The notes below the pieces were generated by a model that ran no database searches, was not told the DNA's origin, and saw only the letters and a list, made by a program, of their open reading frames with translations. A program made the translations under genes and the position numbers. This document shows, piece by piece, positions 1 to 11,546 of a stretch of DNA of 64,000 nt (its first letter is position 1; every line of letters starts with the position of its first letter). Source of the DNA: Filosporella fistucella (Eukaryota > Ascomycota > Leotiomycetes > Helotiales); assembly GCA_030077755.1 (NCBI GenBank), contig JAQJZZ010000015.1, positions 1,302,001 through 1,366,000 on the forward strand, in the 5' to 3' direction.

Positions 1-1235
1 GATAGTGGAATCTGCCGAGGCAGTACTCGTGGATGATACAACAGCCGCGACGGCCGTGATGGAAGCTGAAGTTGAGGTTGTGGCAATTGTGACCGACTCA
101 GCGAATGTGGTGAAGAGGCTCTCAACTGAAGAAGCTGTGGTGTGGCTGATAGCAGCACTTGTAGTCTTTGCCTTGCATGCAGACTTGGACTTCTTGGTGC
201 TTACAGCAATGCTTGAGGTCTTAGCCTTACAAGCAGATTTTTTGGTTCCGGTAGCAGTGCTGTTTGAGAATGGGGCAGAAGTGACAGCTGGTGCTGAAGT
301 AACAGCTACGCCAGCAACTGAAGTTGCTGAGGCCTCGACAGATGCAACACTTGACGTAGCGGTTGCAGATCCGGAACCTTGAGTCGCGGAAATAGCACCA
401 GAGTACAAAGCTGGACCTGGGATGGTGTAGGAAGAGATGGCGGTGTAGATGTTAATCTCGATTCCTGGGTCAGTTTCAGTGTAAAGAGCTGTGCCGAGAA
501 CACCGGCAGGGGAGTCAGTTCCTGATCCAGTGACCTCCAAGTTGAAGCATTGAGGGTAGTTTTGAGCACCATCAACGGTACCAGCTGAGTGGAGAGCAAT
601 GATTTCGTTACGGAGAACATAGTTTCCTGGGGCTATGGTGGTTGGGATAGTAACAGACCAGGTGTTGTTGTTGGCAATCAACTGGTCTGAAGCCCAGGTA
701 CCTGGAACAACGGAGTCATCGACGAGTCCACCAGCGTCAATCTTGAACCATTCAAGAGTTGTCTTGTCAACAGTTGTGCAGTCGCCGTTGCAGTTGGCCA
801 AGTAATCTAGATATGTCAGCACATGCAAAGATAGCTGCACGAGTATACATACCAATGACTGGGCCGTGATGAGACTCAGGCCAAGCAGTCCATTGAATAT
901 CAACAGTTCCTCCTGCCTTGACGGTGGCAGATGCCTGTGCGTTGGTGGCACCAAGATGGCAGATGATGTCACTTGTGCCATAAGCATCTGGTGCAATGAA
1001 ACCATTGGATTGATCTTCTGGGGTTGACCATCCTACGACCTTCGGCTGGGTAGCCATGTACTGGAAGTTGGCCGAGTATCCCTCATAGCTATAAATCTTA
1101 GCATAGCTTGATGGTTTGATTGTGGAATCCTCACTATACACCATCTGCAACAATTCCAGTTGCAGTTCCGTGAGCAGCAACGCTGGATGCAAGAGCGAGA
1201 ACGCCAGAAATGGCGGAGATCTTTGAGAATGACAT
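1..1235 (-). CDS. AA9 lytic polysaccharide monooxygenase (GH61), 3' end off the window
   Basis: Secreted copper enzyme of the AA9 family, which oxidatively cleaves cellulose or related beta-glucans. The start is ATG at 1235. Residues 1-21 are a signal peptide ending SSVAA, so the mature protein begins with His (HGTATG), the first ligand of the copper histidine brace. Exon 2 carries [13 protein letters not shown], which supplies the second conserved His region, and joins [10 protein letters not shown] across an intron at 807-852. A first intron is placed at 1097-1139; its splice sites are less certain. Exon 3 has the usual AA9 ending ([17 protein letters not shown]) and then about 135 residues of Ser/Thr/Ala/Lys-rich sequence that runs off position 1 still open, so a C-terminal CBM or anchor cannot be judged. 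Proposed CDS: complement(join(<1..806,853..1096,1140..1235)). Confidence 0.9.
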
Positions 1236-1430
1236 CTTGAAATGAATTTTGAAATCGCACAGCGTATTGATCGTGATAGTTCTTGTGTATATGAATATCT
1301 TCCTGCTTCAATCGATGAAGGGATATTCAGACTGCAAAAATGAATGTATAGGCTCGAAAGACCTGAAAAGAACGTGATGAAGACAACGAAGGTGATGGAA
1401 AGAAAATATGAGAGAGAATGCCCAGACTGT

Positions 1431-1817
1431 ATATATACAATATGAAATGAAGGCAGCACCAACGAGGGTGATGGTTTCCACATACTTGGCACAGCGGGGT
1501 ACCATCATGATCCATCAGAAGAGCATTGAGGTTCTGGACCTTTGACCTCCTATCCCTGGGATATGAGAGAAGCTGCGTGGACTTTTGTCTGATATTGAAC
1601 GTTCACCGATGCGAAGCCTGTCAGAGGTGGCGGCAACATGCAGAAGTGGGACGCTGAACCCAAATCTGGATGCTGATCCGATGTGATCTCAGGAGATAGA
1701 AACGAACAGAAGGGAGGAAGATTAGATGGCTCGCGGCTTGTTTTAAGGAGGCTGAAAATTCATGATGTTAATATATTAATCCCAGTAGTTCAATGTTTCG
1801 GACGTTGATAAGCGGGG
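1431..1817 (-). promoter_or_regulatory. Putative LPMO promoter elements: TATA-like box and two GCGGGG motifs
   Basis: A TATATA stretch lies at 1431-1437, about 200 bp upstream of the LPMO start. GCGGGG occurs at 1494-1499 and 1812-1817 and fits the SYGGRG consensus of the carbon-catabolite repressor CreA/CRE1, which commonly controls cellulolytic genes. The motif is short and can occur by chance, so regulation is inference. Confidence 0.35.
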
Positions 1818-3001
1818 AGCTTCTCCTGAGCTTAGACGAAGGAGGAAATTATTCGTGGGGCATTTCCCTCTGATGATGTGGGCGGAGAAATTTGTTTGAA
1901 ACATGAGAGATGACTTGTTAATCTAACCATGATTTCTGCAAGGCTTCCTTGCTATTGACCTGAGCATCAAACATGAGAAACACATCAGACGAATCGGATG
2001 TGGCGTATAAGCACTGGCGATGTTGTTGTTTGATGTTTATTGAAGAAAGCTTGATTGAAACAAGAGGTACGAAAAGAGCGAAAGTGTCTTTGAATAATAT
2101 CGAGGGCAGCCCTCGCGTTTGACTCGGCGTATATCGAATAGGGAATTCATGATGAGTGTTGAAAGAACCAACTTGAAGCAAGTGCTCCTGGACCACATTT
2201 TCTCTGGCCAATATTAGTCAGCAAAACTTAATGCCTGTCTATGCCATCATCTTGAATAACAATGATCGAAAGATTTCATCTTCCTGCGGATCGCACCGAT
2301 AATTTCAATCCTATTAAGTCAAGTGCAGCAATTTACATCTGGGCTCTAACGACCGACACGCGATCCGCTCCATGGCTATAAAAGTATCATGGCGGAAACA
2401 TATATCCGGCCGGAAGCTTCATCGAGAATGCAATTCTAAATCTCCCTGAATTGTCAATTGTCCATCTGGACCAAGCCAATCTAAACTAATCTCAATATCA
2501 GGCCCATCAATTGCTTAAGAAAGTGCCTCCTAACGATATGCATTATTCACCACCCAGAATCTCCTTCAAACTTCCTGCTACTTGCCAAATATTCCAACCA
2601 CTGTTTCGCTCCACAAGCACATATCAAAAGATATTTCCTTGGGAAGCTTTGGAAGATCCTGGCTGGAGACAGACACAATTGGATAAGGTAACATTTGCAA
2701 GACTGTCGACAATGGATGTCAAGTAGCTATACAGTCGAAAGCAACTCAGATGCTGTGCAGGGAGGCTGGCTACAATATCTGTCGATCTGCTGCAGCATCA
2801 ATCCAACCTCAATTTGTCTGCTCAGCCTGAATGTCAAATGCATTGCAGACCTAAGACTAGCTGTGCCGGCGTACTTCCCATCAATAATTTGCCAATATCA
2901 ACCACCAACGCCAAATCCAAAATTGCGTGCAATCATCAAAATATCATCATGAGCACCCATCCTAGGTACCCAATACAGTCTTAGTTATTTGTCTCGACCT
3001 C
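1818..3001. other. Intergenic, no gene supported
   Basis: About 1.2 kb between the LPMO promoter and the small gene at 3002. Open frames here (for example 1918-2211 minus and 2511-2952 plus) are under 100 codons and show no recognisable protein character. A TATA-like sequence (ctataaaag) sits near 2380. Confidence 0.5.
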
Positions 3002-3370
3002 CTACACCTTCCTAGTCCCTTCTCCTCCCTCTGTAAATCCAGTCCCTTGTCCCTTCTCGCCATTCTGCATCTCATTCTGATAAACGACTCTCTTGAACTC
3101 CTCTCTACTCCAGCTCTGTACCCGATTTATACTCGGCCTCCAGGTTTCAGTTGGGGACGGCAGGACCTCTCCTTGGGAATTACGACGACCGTCGCGGATC
3201 CTGATGGGAGAGTTAGAGGTAGGTGATTCGGCTTTAGCTTGTGCGTCGGTATAGTTTGATGAAGAGGCTGTGGTGACGGGGTGGATTGGGAGGAGGATGC
3301 AGCCGGCTTTGTTAGGGCCTTTTGAAAAAGGATCGGAGAGAGGAGGAGCTGTTGAATTAGTTGATGCCAT
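3002..3370 (-). CDS. Small hydrophilic fungal protein, unknown function (122 aa)
   Basis: I do not recognise a named family. The frame is open further upstream, but ATG at 3370 (MASTNSTAPP) is the plausible start because the 5' extension is AT-rich and low in coding character. The product is Pro/Ser/Thr-rich and polar, with no signal peptide or membrane segment. Residues near 80-105 contain a Trp-centred block (RVQSWSREEFKRVVYQ) after an SPT-rich stretch. Small fungal proteins of unknown role often carry a similar W-S-x-E-x-K motif, but that resemblance is from memory and weak. It ends with a Gly/Glu-rich tail. It may be a genuine conserved small protein; expression evidence would settle it. 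Confidence 0.5.
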   Translation of the reverse strand: MASTNSTAPPLSDPFSKGPNKAGCILLPIHPVTTASSSNYTDAQAKAESPTSNSPIRIRDGRRNSQGEVLPSPTETWRPSINRVQSWSREEFKRVVYQNEMQNGEKGQGTGFTEGGEGTRKV

Positions 3371-4297
3371 TTTCTTGTTATTGATTTTGTAGTATTTGGT
3401 TGTGTTACTCGATACCGTTGATGTAACTCTCGAAATATGTTGTCGAGTATGGTATGATGTATTCGTGAATGTATTCGTGATTCGAATTTTATATCTAAAT
3501 ATTACCCTAATTAGCACATGTCAAATCCGAATATTACAGACTAAATTGAATAACACAAGTGCCTCACCTTAATCGTGTGTTCTGTTTCCTAAACAATCAG
3601 TCTGCAAGCCCGTTACTTATGGCTTTCTCTTCATGTAGTGGCGATGGTAATCACGCATGCACACTCTGACCGTCACACAGCATTGAGTAAAAGTTTCGTA
3701 GTAGCTCTCGAATCAGGGACGATATGGCTTGCCCAGATGGAGATACTTTCCATGATTCTTGCGCAGCATGGGATGATCACCCTCAACAACATGAGATCTG
3801 CTGGAGAAGAGCCTGGATCGGCCCCCGGATAATTGTACGATAGGTTCGTGGTAAGCCCCAGGCGAAGCTTCCGGGGTGAGTGTTGGCGAGCTAGGGTAGT
3901 AGTGCGGGGAAGTTGTGCCGTCACATTGGTGGGGTCTCAATTGCAAACCGTTGAATACGTTTGTTTGTATCACCAAATCTACTCAGTATCCATCACAAGA
4001 ATCACCTCTCGTACGATCAAGTATAAAGTTGAAATTATTGAGATCCGGGTCTATGACTAACTACGCAACGCCATTCCATTTCGTCCAGGCATTTCCGAAG
4101 CCGCCATCAATAACACCACCGACAATATTTGTGCAGATAAAAGCTCTTCAAACACAAACACTGATATCCTGACAGAAAGAAATCAAAAATCATACGCCTC
4201 GCTATGCAATGGGTATGAAAGTATTGACAAAGAAATTGGTATCAGGCTGTATTCAAAAAGTCACTCCAGAGCAAACTGATATTAGGATATTGATTTG
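3371..4297. other. Intergenic, no gene supported
   Basis: Upstream region of the small minus-strand gene and 3' flank of the FHA gene. Open frames at 3638-4172 are short and lack coding character. No repeat or RNA gene was seen. Confidence 0.5.
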
Positions 4298-5864
4298 TCA
4301 AGGCGTCCTTGGGCGTTTCCAGTAGTATTGCTGATATTGTTAGTACATGATTTGGAAACAAGTTATAAGTACGAACCTTGTGTTGCTTTCTGCAGTTTCT
4401 CAAGCTTGGTTTCCGGAGACCATCAACAACGGCAGCTCTCCTCTGTTCATCTTTATCCTCATCTGGAATATAATAATATTCACTCTCCAATGGCTTTCCA
4501 GCCGCATCTTTTCCTTCACGGTGGATCTCTCCGATACAAGTAGCTGCGTTCAACATTTTCCGCAATTCGTCTTTAGTAAGGCCTCTATTTTCTGGGTGAG
4601 TAGGACTTGCGCCCTTCAGGTCTGCTGGAAGATGATTCATGATAACTGAGAGTGGAGTGGAGGAGAGGCGAGAAAAGGCAAGCTGATTCACAACATGATT
4701 GACAATAGGAACTGGGTCGGCATCATTGGTCGACTCGGAGCTGGCTCTTCGTTTCGGTGATACAGCTGGTCGACGAGCTTCTGGGGAAGCAACTGTTGTG
4801 AAAGATGCCATGCGGGACGAAATATCAGCACCAAATGGACCGAATGAGTGTACAATTGGATCGTTCTCCTCATCCGGATCCTCTTCAGGTTCACTAAGAT
4901 CACTTGACTGACTTTCCATAAAAGCAGGTCCGAAAGAAGTAGCCGCTTGTGTCGAAACGAACGAATTTCCCTCTGCAATCTCCTCTTTGGGAGATGGAGA
5001 ATCCTCATAAACCTTGACAACACTGGGCTCTACACTGTCTGAGAATAGATTGTCTAGACTGCGGGAAGAAGGACCTGCGGGTGTAGGTGAGACAGGGGAT
5101 CGAATACGTTGACCACGACGAATTGGACTGGAATCGATAATTTGGCCGCGAGCGCTGACCGCGGATATGCGACCTGTGGGTGAGTTCTCATCATCCCAAG
5201 ATGAATCTCTCTGTCCTCCTATGGAGATGTTCCGATCACCGGATGGCCACGCGATCAGTACACGCGCGTCGTGAACATCCAGCATGATTTCTGCATACTC
5301 AGTCTCCGAAGTGAACGTATCGTCCTTTGCCAACTCCCAAGTCCGACCCTGACAGTGCAATTTCACTCCATTCCAACCTTTACATTTTATCTCCACCTTA
5401 TTCGGTTCGAGAGGTACAGACGCGGCTATATATCGAGCCTCGACGTGAACGCGAGATATGAGGCGATTGGCAGATAATTGGTAGTCAGAGGAATTGCTTG
5501 ATCTACCCATTCGGAACACTTCTCCATGTTCGGGAAGAGTTACTGAAGGTAGAGCGGAAAGAGGAGCTCGTTCTGAGACAGTGGATTGAGTGCGTTGCAG
5601 GCCGGGTCTTGTATGGATTCGCGGAGGTGACGAAGATAGAATACCTGTAGTTGAAGTAGGAATAGGTGTAGGATACTTTTGGTAAGCTGCTTCGCGTTGA
5701 GGGGAGCGGGCTTGTCTTTTAGATGGTCGTGGATATCCAGGTGAAGACGAGAATGGTTCGAACGCGGGGAGCAATGTTGGTGCAGGTCTCTTTGTTCCCG
5801 CAATTGATGGTAAAGTAGGCTGTGTATTCGTCTTGCTCGGAGAGGAATCCATCATGGCAGACAT
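4298..5864 (-). CDS. FHA-domain nuclear protein, Tos4/Plm2-like (506 aa)
   Basis: The Forkhead-associated domain binds phosphothreonine. It spans about residues 114-208 and shows the signature residues G120-R121, S137-R138-x-H140 and N165-G166. The N-terminal 110 residues and the stretch after the domain are disordered, Ser/Pro-rich, with several SP/TP sites. A conserved C-terminal region (residues about 400-506) ends in a basic KQYYWKRPRTP tail, reached only by splicing a 46-nt intron (4331-4376, GTTCGT donor). CDS: complement(join(4298..4330,4377..5864)). One central FHA domain with long disordered flanks resembles yeast Tos4 and Plm2, G1/S factors that bind chromatin. The assignment rests on architecture and is supported by MCB elements upstream. 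Confidence 0.8.
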
Positions 5865-5915
5865 TTACCACGTTGTGGCCTTCTGCCAGTACAGACTTTT
5901 CAACCTCGATATTGT

Positions 5916-6119
5916 ACGCGCCGACGCGATTTGATACCACTCTTGATATTGACGATATTGACCGATTGAATGGCTTTGGGGACGACTTGATGTATCAAAA
6001 CCACGTAGAATTACTTCCGTGAGGTAAGAAAAGTAGAAGAAAGTTAGAGATTGAAGGTCAAGAAGAAGGCCGACCTGTGTTCGGTTTTGGAGGTGAGCGT
6101 GTCGAAAAGTCCAACGCGT
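5916..6119. promoter_or_regulatory. MCB-like elements upstream of the FHA gene
   Basis: ACGCGC at 5916-5921 and ACGCGA at 5924-5929 lie 50-65 bp upstream of the FHA start, and a perfect ACGCGT is at 6114-6119. ACGCGT is the MBF (Mbp1-Swi6) site that drives G1/S transcription in fungi. The grouping matches what is known for yeast TOS4/PLM2; binding here is inference. Confidence 0.5.
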
Positions 6120-7882
6120 ATCGGCTAGATCCCTACAGCACAATGAGCACAAAGCTCGTTCCGAGTTATGACGTGAGTCCGCCCTAGAAGTATTTTCGAA
6201 CGCTGAAAAAAGGTGTATGAATGCAATTAATTCTATTATTGTTGTGATCATTTCTGTGTATCAAACTCATATTAAATATCTATATATTTACACTCAATTG
6301 AAGAAAAAAATGCATTGCATATCACCAAAGTTCTGGTATTCGGGTCCACTCCCAGCCATCTTTGCAGCTCGTCGCCGACTCCATTTCGCGACTTTGACAC
6401 GGTGCTTGCATGCGGAACTACCAGTACGCGCCGAAACAAATTGGGTCTCGCACACCAGCAGGTTATTTCGCTCTCGGCTTTTTTTCTTTTCATAAACGAT
6501 CCACTCGGCGGACTGGAACAAGCCGCTTTTTTTTTGGAGATAATGGAGTTTAAAGAGGGGATTCTAAAGCTACGGATGTACGAGATATGTATGTGATAGC
6601 GGTGTGACAGTGATTGATTGATGACCCGCGTTGATTGATAATTGAGGTGGTCATTTAGGTTATGAATTATATTTGTCGAAATGCTTTCGAGCCGATCGAG
6701 TGTCCGAAGTTGCATTTCATTGTCTCAGTAATTGTTTTATATATTCCTTTGTTACTCGGTCTATGTTAATATCCTGGTCTAAATGGTCATGGTCGTGGTC
6801 GTGTGCTCCAGTTTGACTTGCACTTTTTACCACATGATGTCAAACGATTACTTCCTTCTTGATTAGACTCCGTTGAGTATGGTTTCGCAGTCAATTTGTC
6901 ACACTCTACAGCAGAGAATGATATTAAATCGAGGAATGCGGTTGAAGATCTACTTCTCACGTGGACGGAGCACTCCCCCTTTACCCCTGAGAATGCTCGC
7001 TAAATAGGCGAGATCCAATAGCCCGTGCAATTCAGTCAAGAGCAATCCGCATGTCGTGTCCTATCCCAGAGTGTAAATGAGTATGATTCGGCTCCGCCAT
7101 CAATGATTCTTTCAATCTGAGGTGAAAAGGGAAAGTGGACGAGGCTGGGGAATTGAGACTTTGAACATGTGGTTATTTGACCAGCGTTTCGTGTATAGGT
7201 GAGAAAATGAAACTAATTCATAAAATATTGGTTCTATAACCACATCAAGGGGATCAATACGTGTCGGATAGGTTGCTGAGGTGGATATCATGTAAATCTC
7301 CAAATATGAAGATGCCAATGATCAGTTGTAAAGGAAAGGACAAGGGATTGATGCGAAGCTTGTGGAAAGAGAAGTTGACGCTTAGGGTTTGGAATTTGCA
7401 CAAACAGGCAAATGTCCTAATAATAAATAGAGGAGTCACCTTTATATCTTCTACCTTTCAACTTGTGAATGCTGTTAGGAAATACAGTATTGTGGCTGCA
7501 CCATGTGTGAAACAATCTGGCACCATCTCGAACTAGGCAATTCTTCTACTACAGTATGTTGTATGAGACAACATTCAAAGGATTGGGTCTTTATTCTATG
7601 GGTGTATAGCAAATCTTCAGCCAAAAGCAGTGCGATTTGAATCACTCCATAGCACATTGATGATAGAGAAGATTTTGGCAACCCTTCAAGTGCTCAATCT
7701 GCAGACACACCTTCCTACAAGATGCATTTCAAAACAACATCTCCCTTGAATTATTCTAAGATGTGCTGCTCATCCCAGAAACAGCCTGATGGACTGGTAA
7801 GGTCAACGATGTCAGCCCCGATATTTGGATCCCCAGCAGTCTCTCCTCGACCACCATCAACATGTAAACCTCCCATCGTCAT
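6120..7882. other. Intergenic, no gene supported
   Basis: About 1.8 kb of AT-rich sequence with homopolymer runs (A7 near 6303, T9 near 6526). Frames here are short and overlapping and none resembles a protein I know. Confidence 0.5.
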
Positions 7883-8736
7883 TTACAGACTCATAATATC
7901 GCCATCATTCGCCTCAAGCATTCTTTGTCCTCCTGCTTGAACAGATTCCAACTCTGATGTGGTGATCGAGAACAAAGATATAATCTCTGTATCTACTTGA
8001 GGACGCAAGTCAACAATCTTTTCTCCAAAAATTGCAACTCTATTGAGAGCCGCGGATTGTCGAAGAGAATGGACGAGAACAGAATCCTGGAAACGATCCG
8101 GTCTGAACTCCGCTCTGATGTATACCATCACCTCTCCGGCTGCATATATTTTATGCTCCCGGGAGGTGGTGTAAGCCTGCCCTGTTGTAGAACGCTTTAT
8201 TAGCTTGATATTTGCATTTTTTTGTGGAATATCTTGCAAATGCAGAGTTTTGCTGTTATCAAGTATCAAAAATCATGATGCCTTTCCGGTACATTGTTTT
8301 ACCATCCAAGGAAAATATACTCACAAAATTCTTCAGCTTCGAGTCCTAAAACCAACTTTGCAATGAAGTACACCATATTCCTGTAGTCATTGTCTCCGTC
8401 CAATGGGACATGCATGAACTCTGAACCCAAGAGTGTAACTGCTCCTGAACTTAAAGCTTCCGAGACGTCTGAATCTAATACTCGCACAAGACGGGATGTC
8501 TCTCCTATCGCAGTTTTCGACTCCGTTGACTCGTGTAGAAAGAAATCGACAATGGCACCCAACAGGGCTGGTTCAGTGAGAAATTGGGGAATTGTGGTAT
8601 TATCAGTTAGCGAAAGGCCCATCAGCACATTGATGGCATCCAGCGTTGGACGAGGCCACTCCATATGAGACATTGAAGCTGATGGCGCTCCCGGTTGAAG
8701 GGCTTCGGACAAATTTGTTTTGACGAAAGTCGTCAT
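7883..8736 (-). CDS. Hypothetical protein, two exons (253 aa)
   Basis: I do not recognise a family. Exon 1 starts at ATG 8736 (MTTFVKTNLSEAL) and exon 2 ends at 7883. A 92-nt intron (8233-8324) has a canonical GTGAGT donor and joins the two open frames in phase, giving EEFYIPQKNANIK at the junction. CDS: complement(join(7883..8232,8325..8736)). The protein is mixed alpha/beta in composition and soluble-looking, without signal peptide or membrane segment. The N-terminal half is rich in Leu/Ala helices (ALLGAIVDFFLHES); the C-terminal half ends in an acidic stretch (EANDGDIMSL). The consistent splice supports a real gene. The role is unknown. Confidence 0.55.
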
Positions 8737-10018
8737 GAAATTGTTTCCAATCGAAGAGTGCTAAAAGAGCTGAGTCGTCGACTAGCCTGCGACTCTGGCT
8801 GAACTGGACGAGCGGGGGAGGAGTGACCCGCGATAGATGTAAATGATCTTTGTAATTTCTATGTCCAGTGTAAAAAATGACTGTAGATTCACGCTAGACG
8901 CCCCAAGATGAAGCAATCGACTGTCAGGGCGGCCAATTTGACTTCATGACATCTTCTTCCGCAGGCTACTCCTGATGAAAGCCTTGGGAACAGATCCTCC
9001 CGTCACTATTCCGAACCAAACGACATTGTCAATTCTTTACGCACTTAGACCTCTCATAATGTGGATTTTGAAATCAAATGGTATGATGATTTGTTTTAAG
9101 TAACTAATAGAAATTGAGCCAAACTTTGAGAGATTACCTCTTGCCTCGGACCGTCTTATGCAATTGACAATAGTATTCTTTGATTCATGTTGTAGCCAGA
9201 GGATATAGAAGACAATTGGGTTTGATATTAGCGGGGTGGAAACATCAATGAGCTAAACCTGGCTACTGCCCCCGAGCTCATAGGCGAAAGTTCCCAGTTT
9301 CCTCGAGGACTATCTATGACAGAATGAAAAAGCAGACAGTCATCTAGTTATATTCAATGAGGTTCACCTGAGAATAGTCTTCCTAGAGGGCACTTTGTTC
9401 CTTTGCTTTTTGACCCTGTAGGTTCTTGAACTCTTCATTGTTCTCGCAGATTAAAAATGAGAGAGATTTTCAGCTTGTTTTGTGACAATCGCGATGCAAG
9501 GTACGAAGCAATTCCAGAAAGTAAAGGACGGTTCTTTGAAGAATTTCCCACTAATAGAATTTGAGTTATTTTACGGACGTGGCTATGAACGAAGGCATGA
9601 CATGATACAGTTGTTCAGTACAGCAAAGCATACATATGCATTTCCGTCCGATAAGCACAACTATGAAGCAGATGGGCTTAAATATCGTCTCTTTCAAGGG
9701 TATCTTTTGCTTTGACCTGTTCATATGTGGTGTAGACTTCACAAACTCTGCCTTCATGAGCCCTTCGGACGAAAGATTTCATCTCAATAACTTGTAATTC
9801 TCATGCGACCACATTTGATGGAATTTGCGAGGTTGGAGCGAAGTGACTTGCCAAGCGATTCCCAAAAGGGAAAGGTGCCAGCATGAATCTGGGGTGCCGA
9901 TAAAAAAAAGATAATGGAAAAAAGATTTGGCGGGACAATCGACAAATTTGCGATTGCACAGCAAGACTAATACCACATCCTTTGATTAATTGACGCTCAG
10001 AGGATTGACATATTCAGA
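8737..10018. other. Divergent intergenic region, no gene supported
   Basis: Lies between two divergently transcribed genes. A plus-strand frame at 9482-9715 (77 codons) shows no recognisable features. No repeats or RNA genes were seen. Confidence 0.45.
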
Positions 10019-11251
10019 ATGTCTCCAGATTCTACTGCTTTAACCACCAAGGTGGAAAGTGGTTCCCCGTACCAACTCAGCTCTGAACAGGTCAGTATTT
10101 TTAAGCTTCAACTATGCGCATGCTGATATTTCCAGACCCTCAAAGCCTCAAAAGCTCTCCTATTACATATCAACAAATCATCATCCGAGACAGAAGCATC
10201 AAGTGGGAAGAAGAGTTTGATTGCAGATGCTGACCAAGAGACGGATGATGCAAACGCTACACCGGTTTGGCTACTTTTGACTACCAAGAAGCACATTGTG
10301 GATCAGAAACGATTAAAACCTGCCAGGATAACAGTTCCACATCCTCTTAATAGATCGTCGACTGCTACGATCTGTCTGATTGTCGCGGACCCTCAGAGAA
10401 CCTATAAAGATATTGTCGCATCCCCAGGGTTCCCTTCTGAATTGGCTTCAAGAATCACCAAAGTCGTTGGAATTAGCAAAATCAAATCAAAATGGACACA
10501 ATACGAGGCACAAAGAAAATTGGCTGCTGAACACGACATTTTCTTAGCAGACGATCGAATCATAACCAGTTTACCGAAGCTTTTGGGAAAGACTTTTTAC
10601 AAGAGCACTACCAAGCGACCAATTCCTATATCAATTGCTGCACCATCTGCGCGAAAAGATGGAAAGCGTGTTTCGAGATCGAAAGGAGACGAGACCGGGA
10701 AAGCAGGTGCAGCTCAACCAAAAATTATTGCTGCAGAGATTGAGAAGGCGATCCAGTGTGCGTTGGTGAACCTTTCGCCATCCGTATCAACTGCCGTGAG
10801 GGTGGGATATTCAAGCTGGGATGCACAGAAAGTGGCAGACAATATTGAGGTTGTGGCCAAGTCATTGATCGAGAAATTTGTTCCAAAGCAATGGAGAGGG
10901 GTCAGAGCGCTGCACATCAAGGGTCCCGAAACAAGTTCTCTACCGATTTGGCTGGCAGATGAGCTGTGGGTGGATGAGGCGGATGTCTTGGATGAGGAGA
11001 AGGTTAAGCAGATTGCAGAGGCCAATGTTGGAAAGAAGCGAAAGTCGAAGATGCTGGAGAATGGGCCTCTGAATGATGTCAAGGAGAAGAAGCAGAAGTT
11101 GTTGGAAAGCAATGATGACAAGCTGGACAAAGAAATTGCTGCCAGAAAGGAGAAGCTTAAGAAGCAAAAGGCCGATGCAGCCAAGGATGTTGAGGATGAG
11201 GTTCCAAAGGCAAGCAAGAAATCTAAGAAGGGCAAGGGAGTTGCTGTTTGA
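10019..11251 (+). CDS. Ribosomal L1-domain nucleolar protein, Cic1/Utp30 (RSL1D1) type (395 aa)
   Basis: Predicted ribosome-biogenesis factor with a ribosomal protein L1 fold, acting in the nucleolus on pre-ribosomes. A 24-codon first exon (MSPDSTALTTKVES, start 10019) is joined to the main exon by a 45-nt intron (10091-10135, GTCAGT donor). CDS: join(10019..10090,10136..11251). The L1-like domain spans about residues 25-300, with a typical core (HDIFLADDRIITSLPKLLGK) and later VRVGYSSWDAQKVADNI. The last about 90 residues form a Lys/Glu-rich coiled coil ending KKSKKGKG, as expected of Cic1/RSL1D1 proteins and longer than in Utp30. The family is clear; which of the two yeast proteins is the orthologue is not. 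Confidence 0.85.
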
Positions 11252-11546
11252 GTATGAAGTACTGGTTAGATATGCTGTGAATCATTGCATGGCGTCTATG
11301 GAGTTTCGGTGGCTGGACAAAACTTGAAGGAAGTAGCTATAGTGTGCTACTCTATAGAATGAATGTCTTCTGTATTCGAAGATATTGCAATGTTGATTTA
11401 ATGTAAATTCGCGCAATGGCTGCTGTTGGCTGCTCTCCCTTCAGCCTTGCCACAGCTCTTATCGCTTATCGCCACATCAACACCAGCCTCCTCCTGCATC
11501 AACATTCAGTCTTTACATTAAGCATCAAACACTACACGCTTCTATC

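Noticed and set aside
5..382. 125-codon plus-strand frame opposite the LPMO tail
   Set aside because: It is Val/Ala/Glu-rich only because the minus strand encodes Ser/Thr/Ala repeats.
10714..11235. 173-codon open frame antisense to the L1-domain gene
   Set aside because: It is a mirror of the Lys/Glu-rich tail: Ser/Phe/Leu-rich composition with no independent features.
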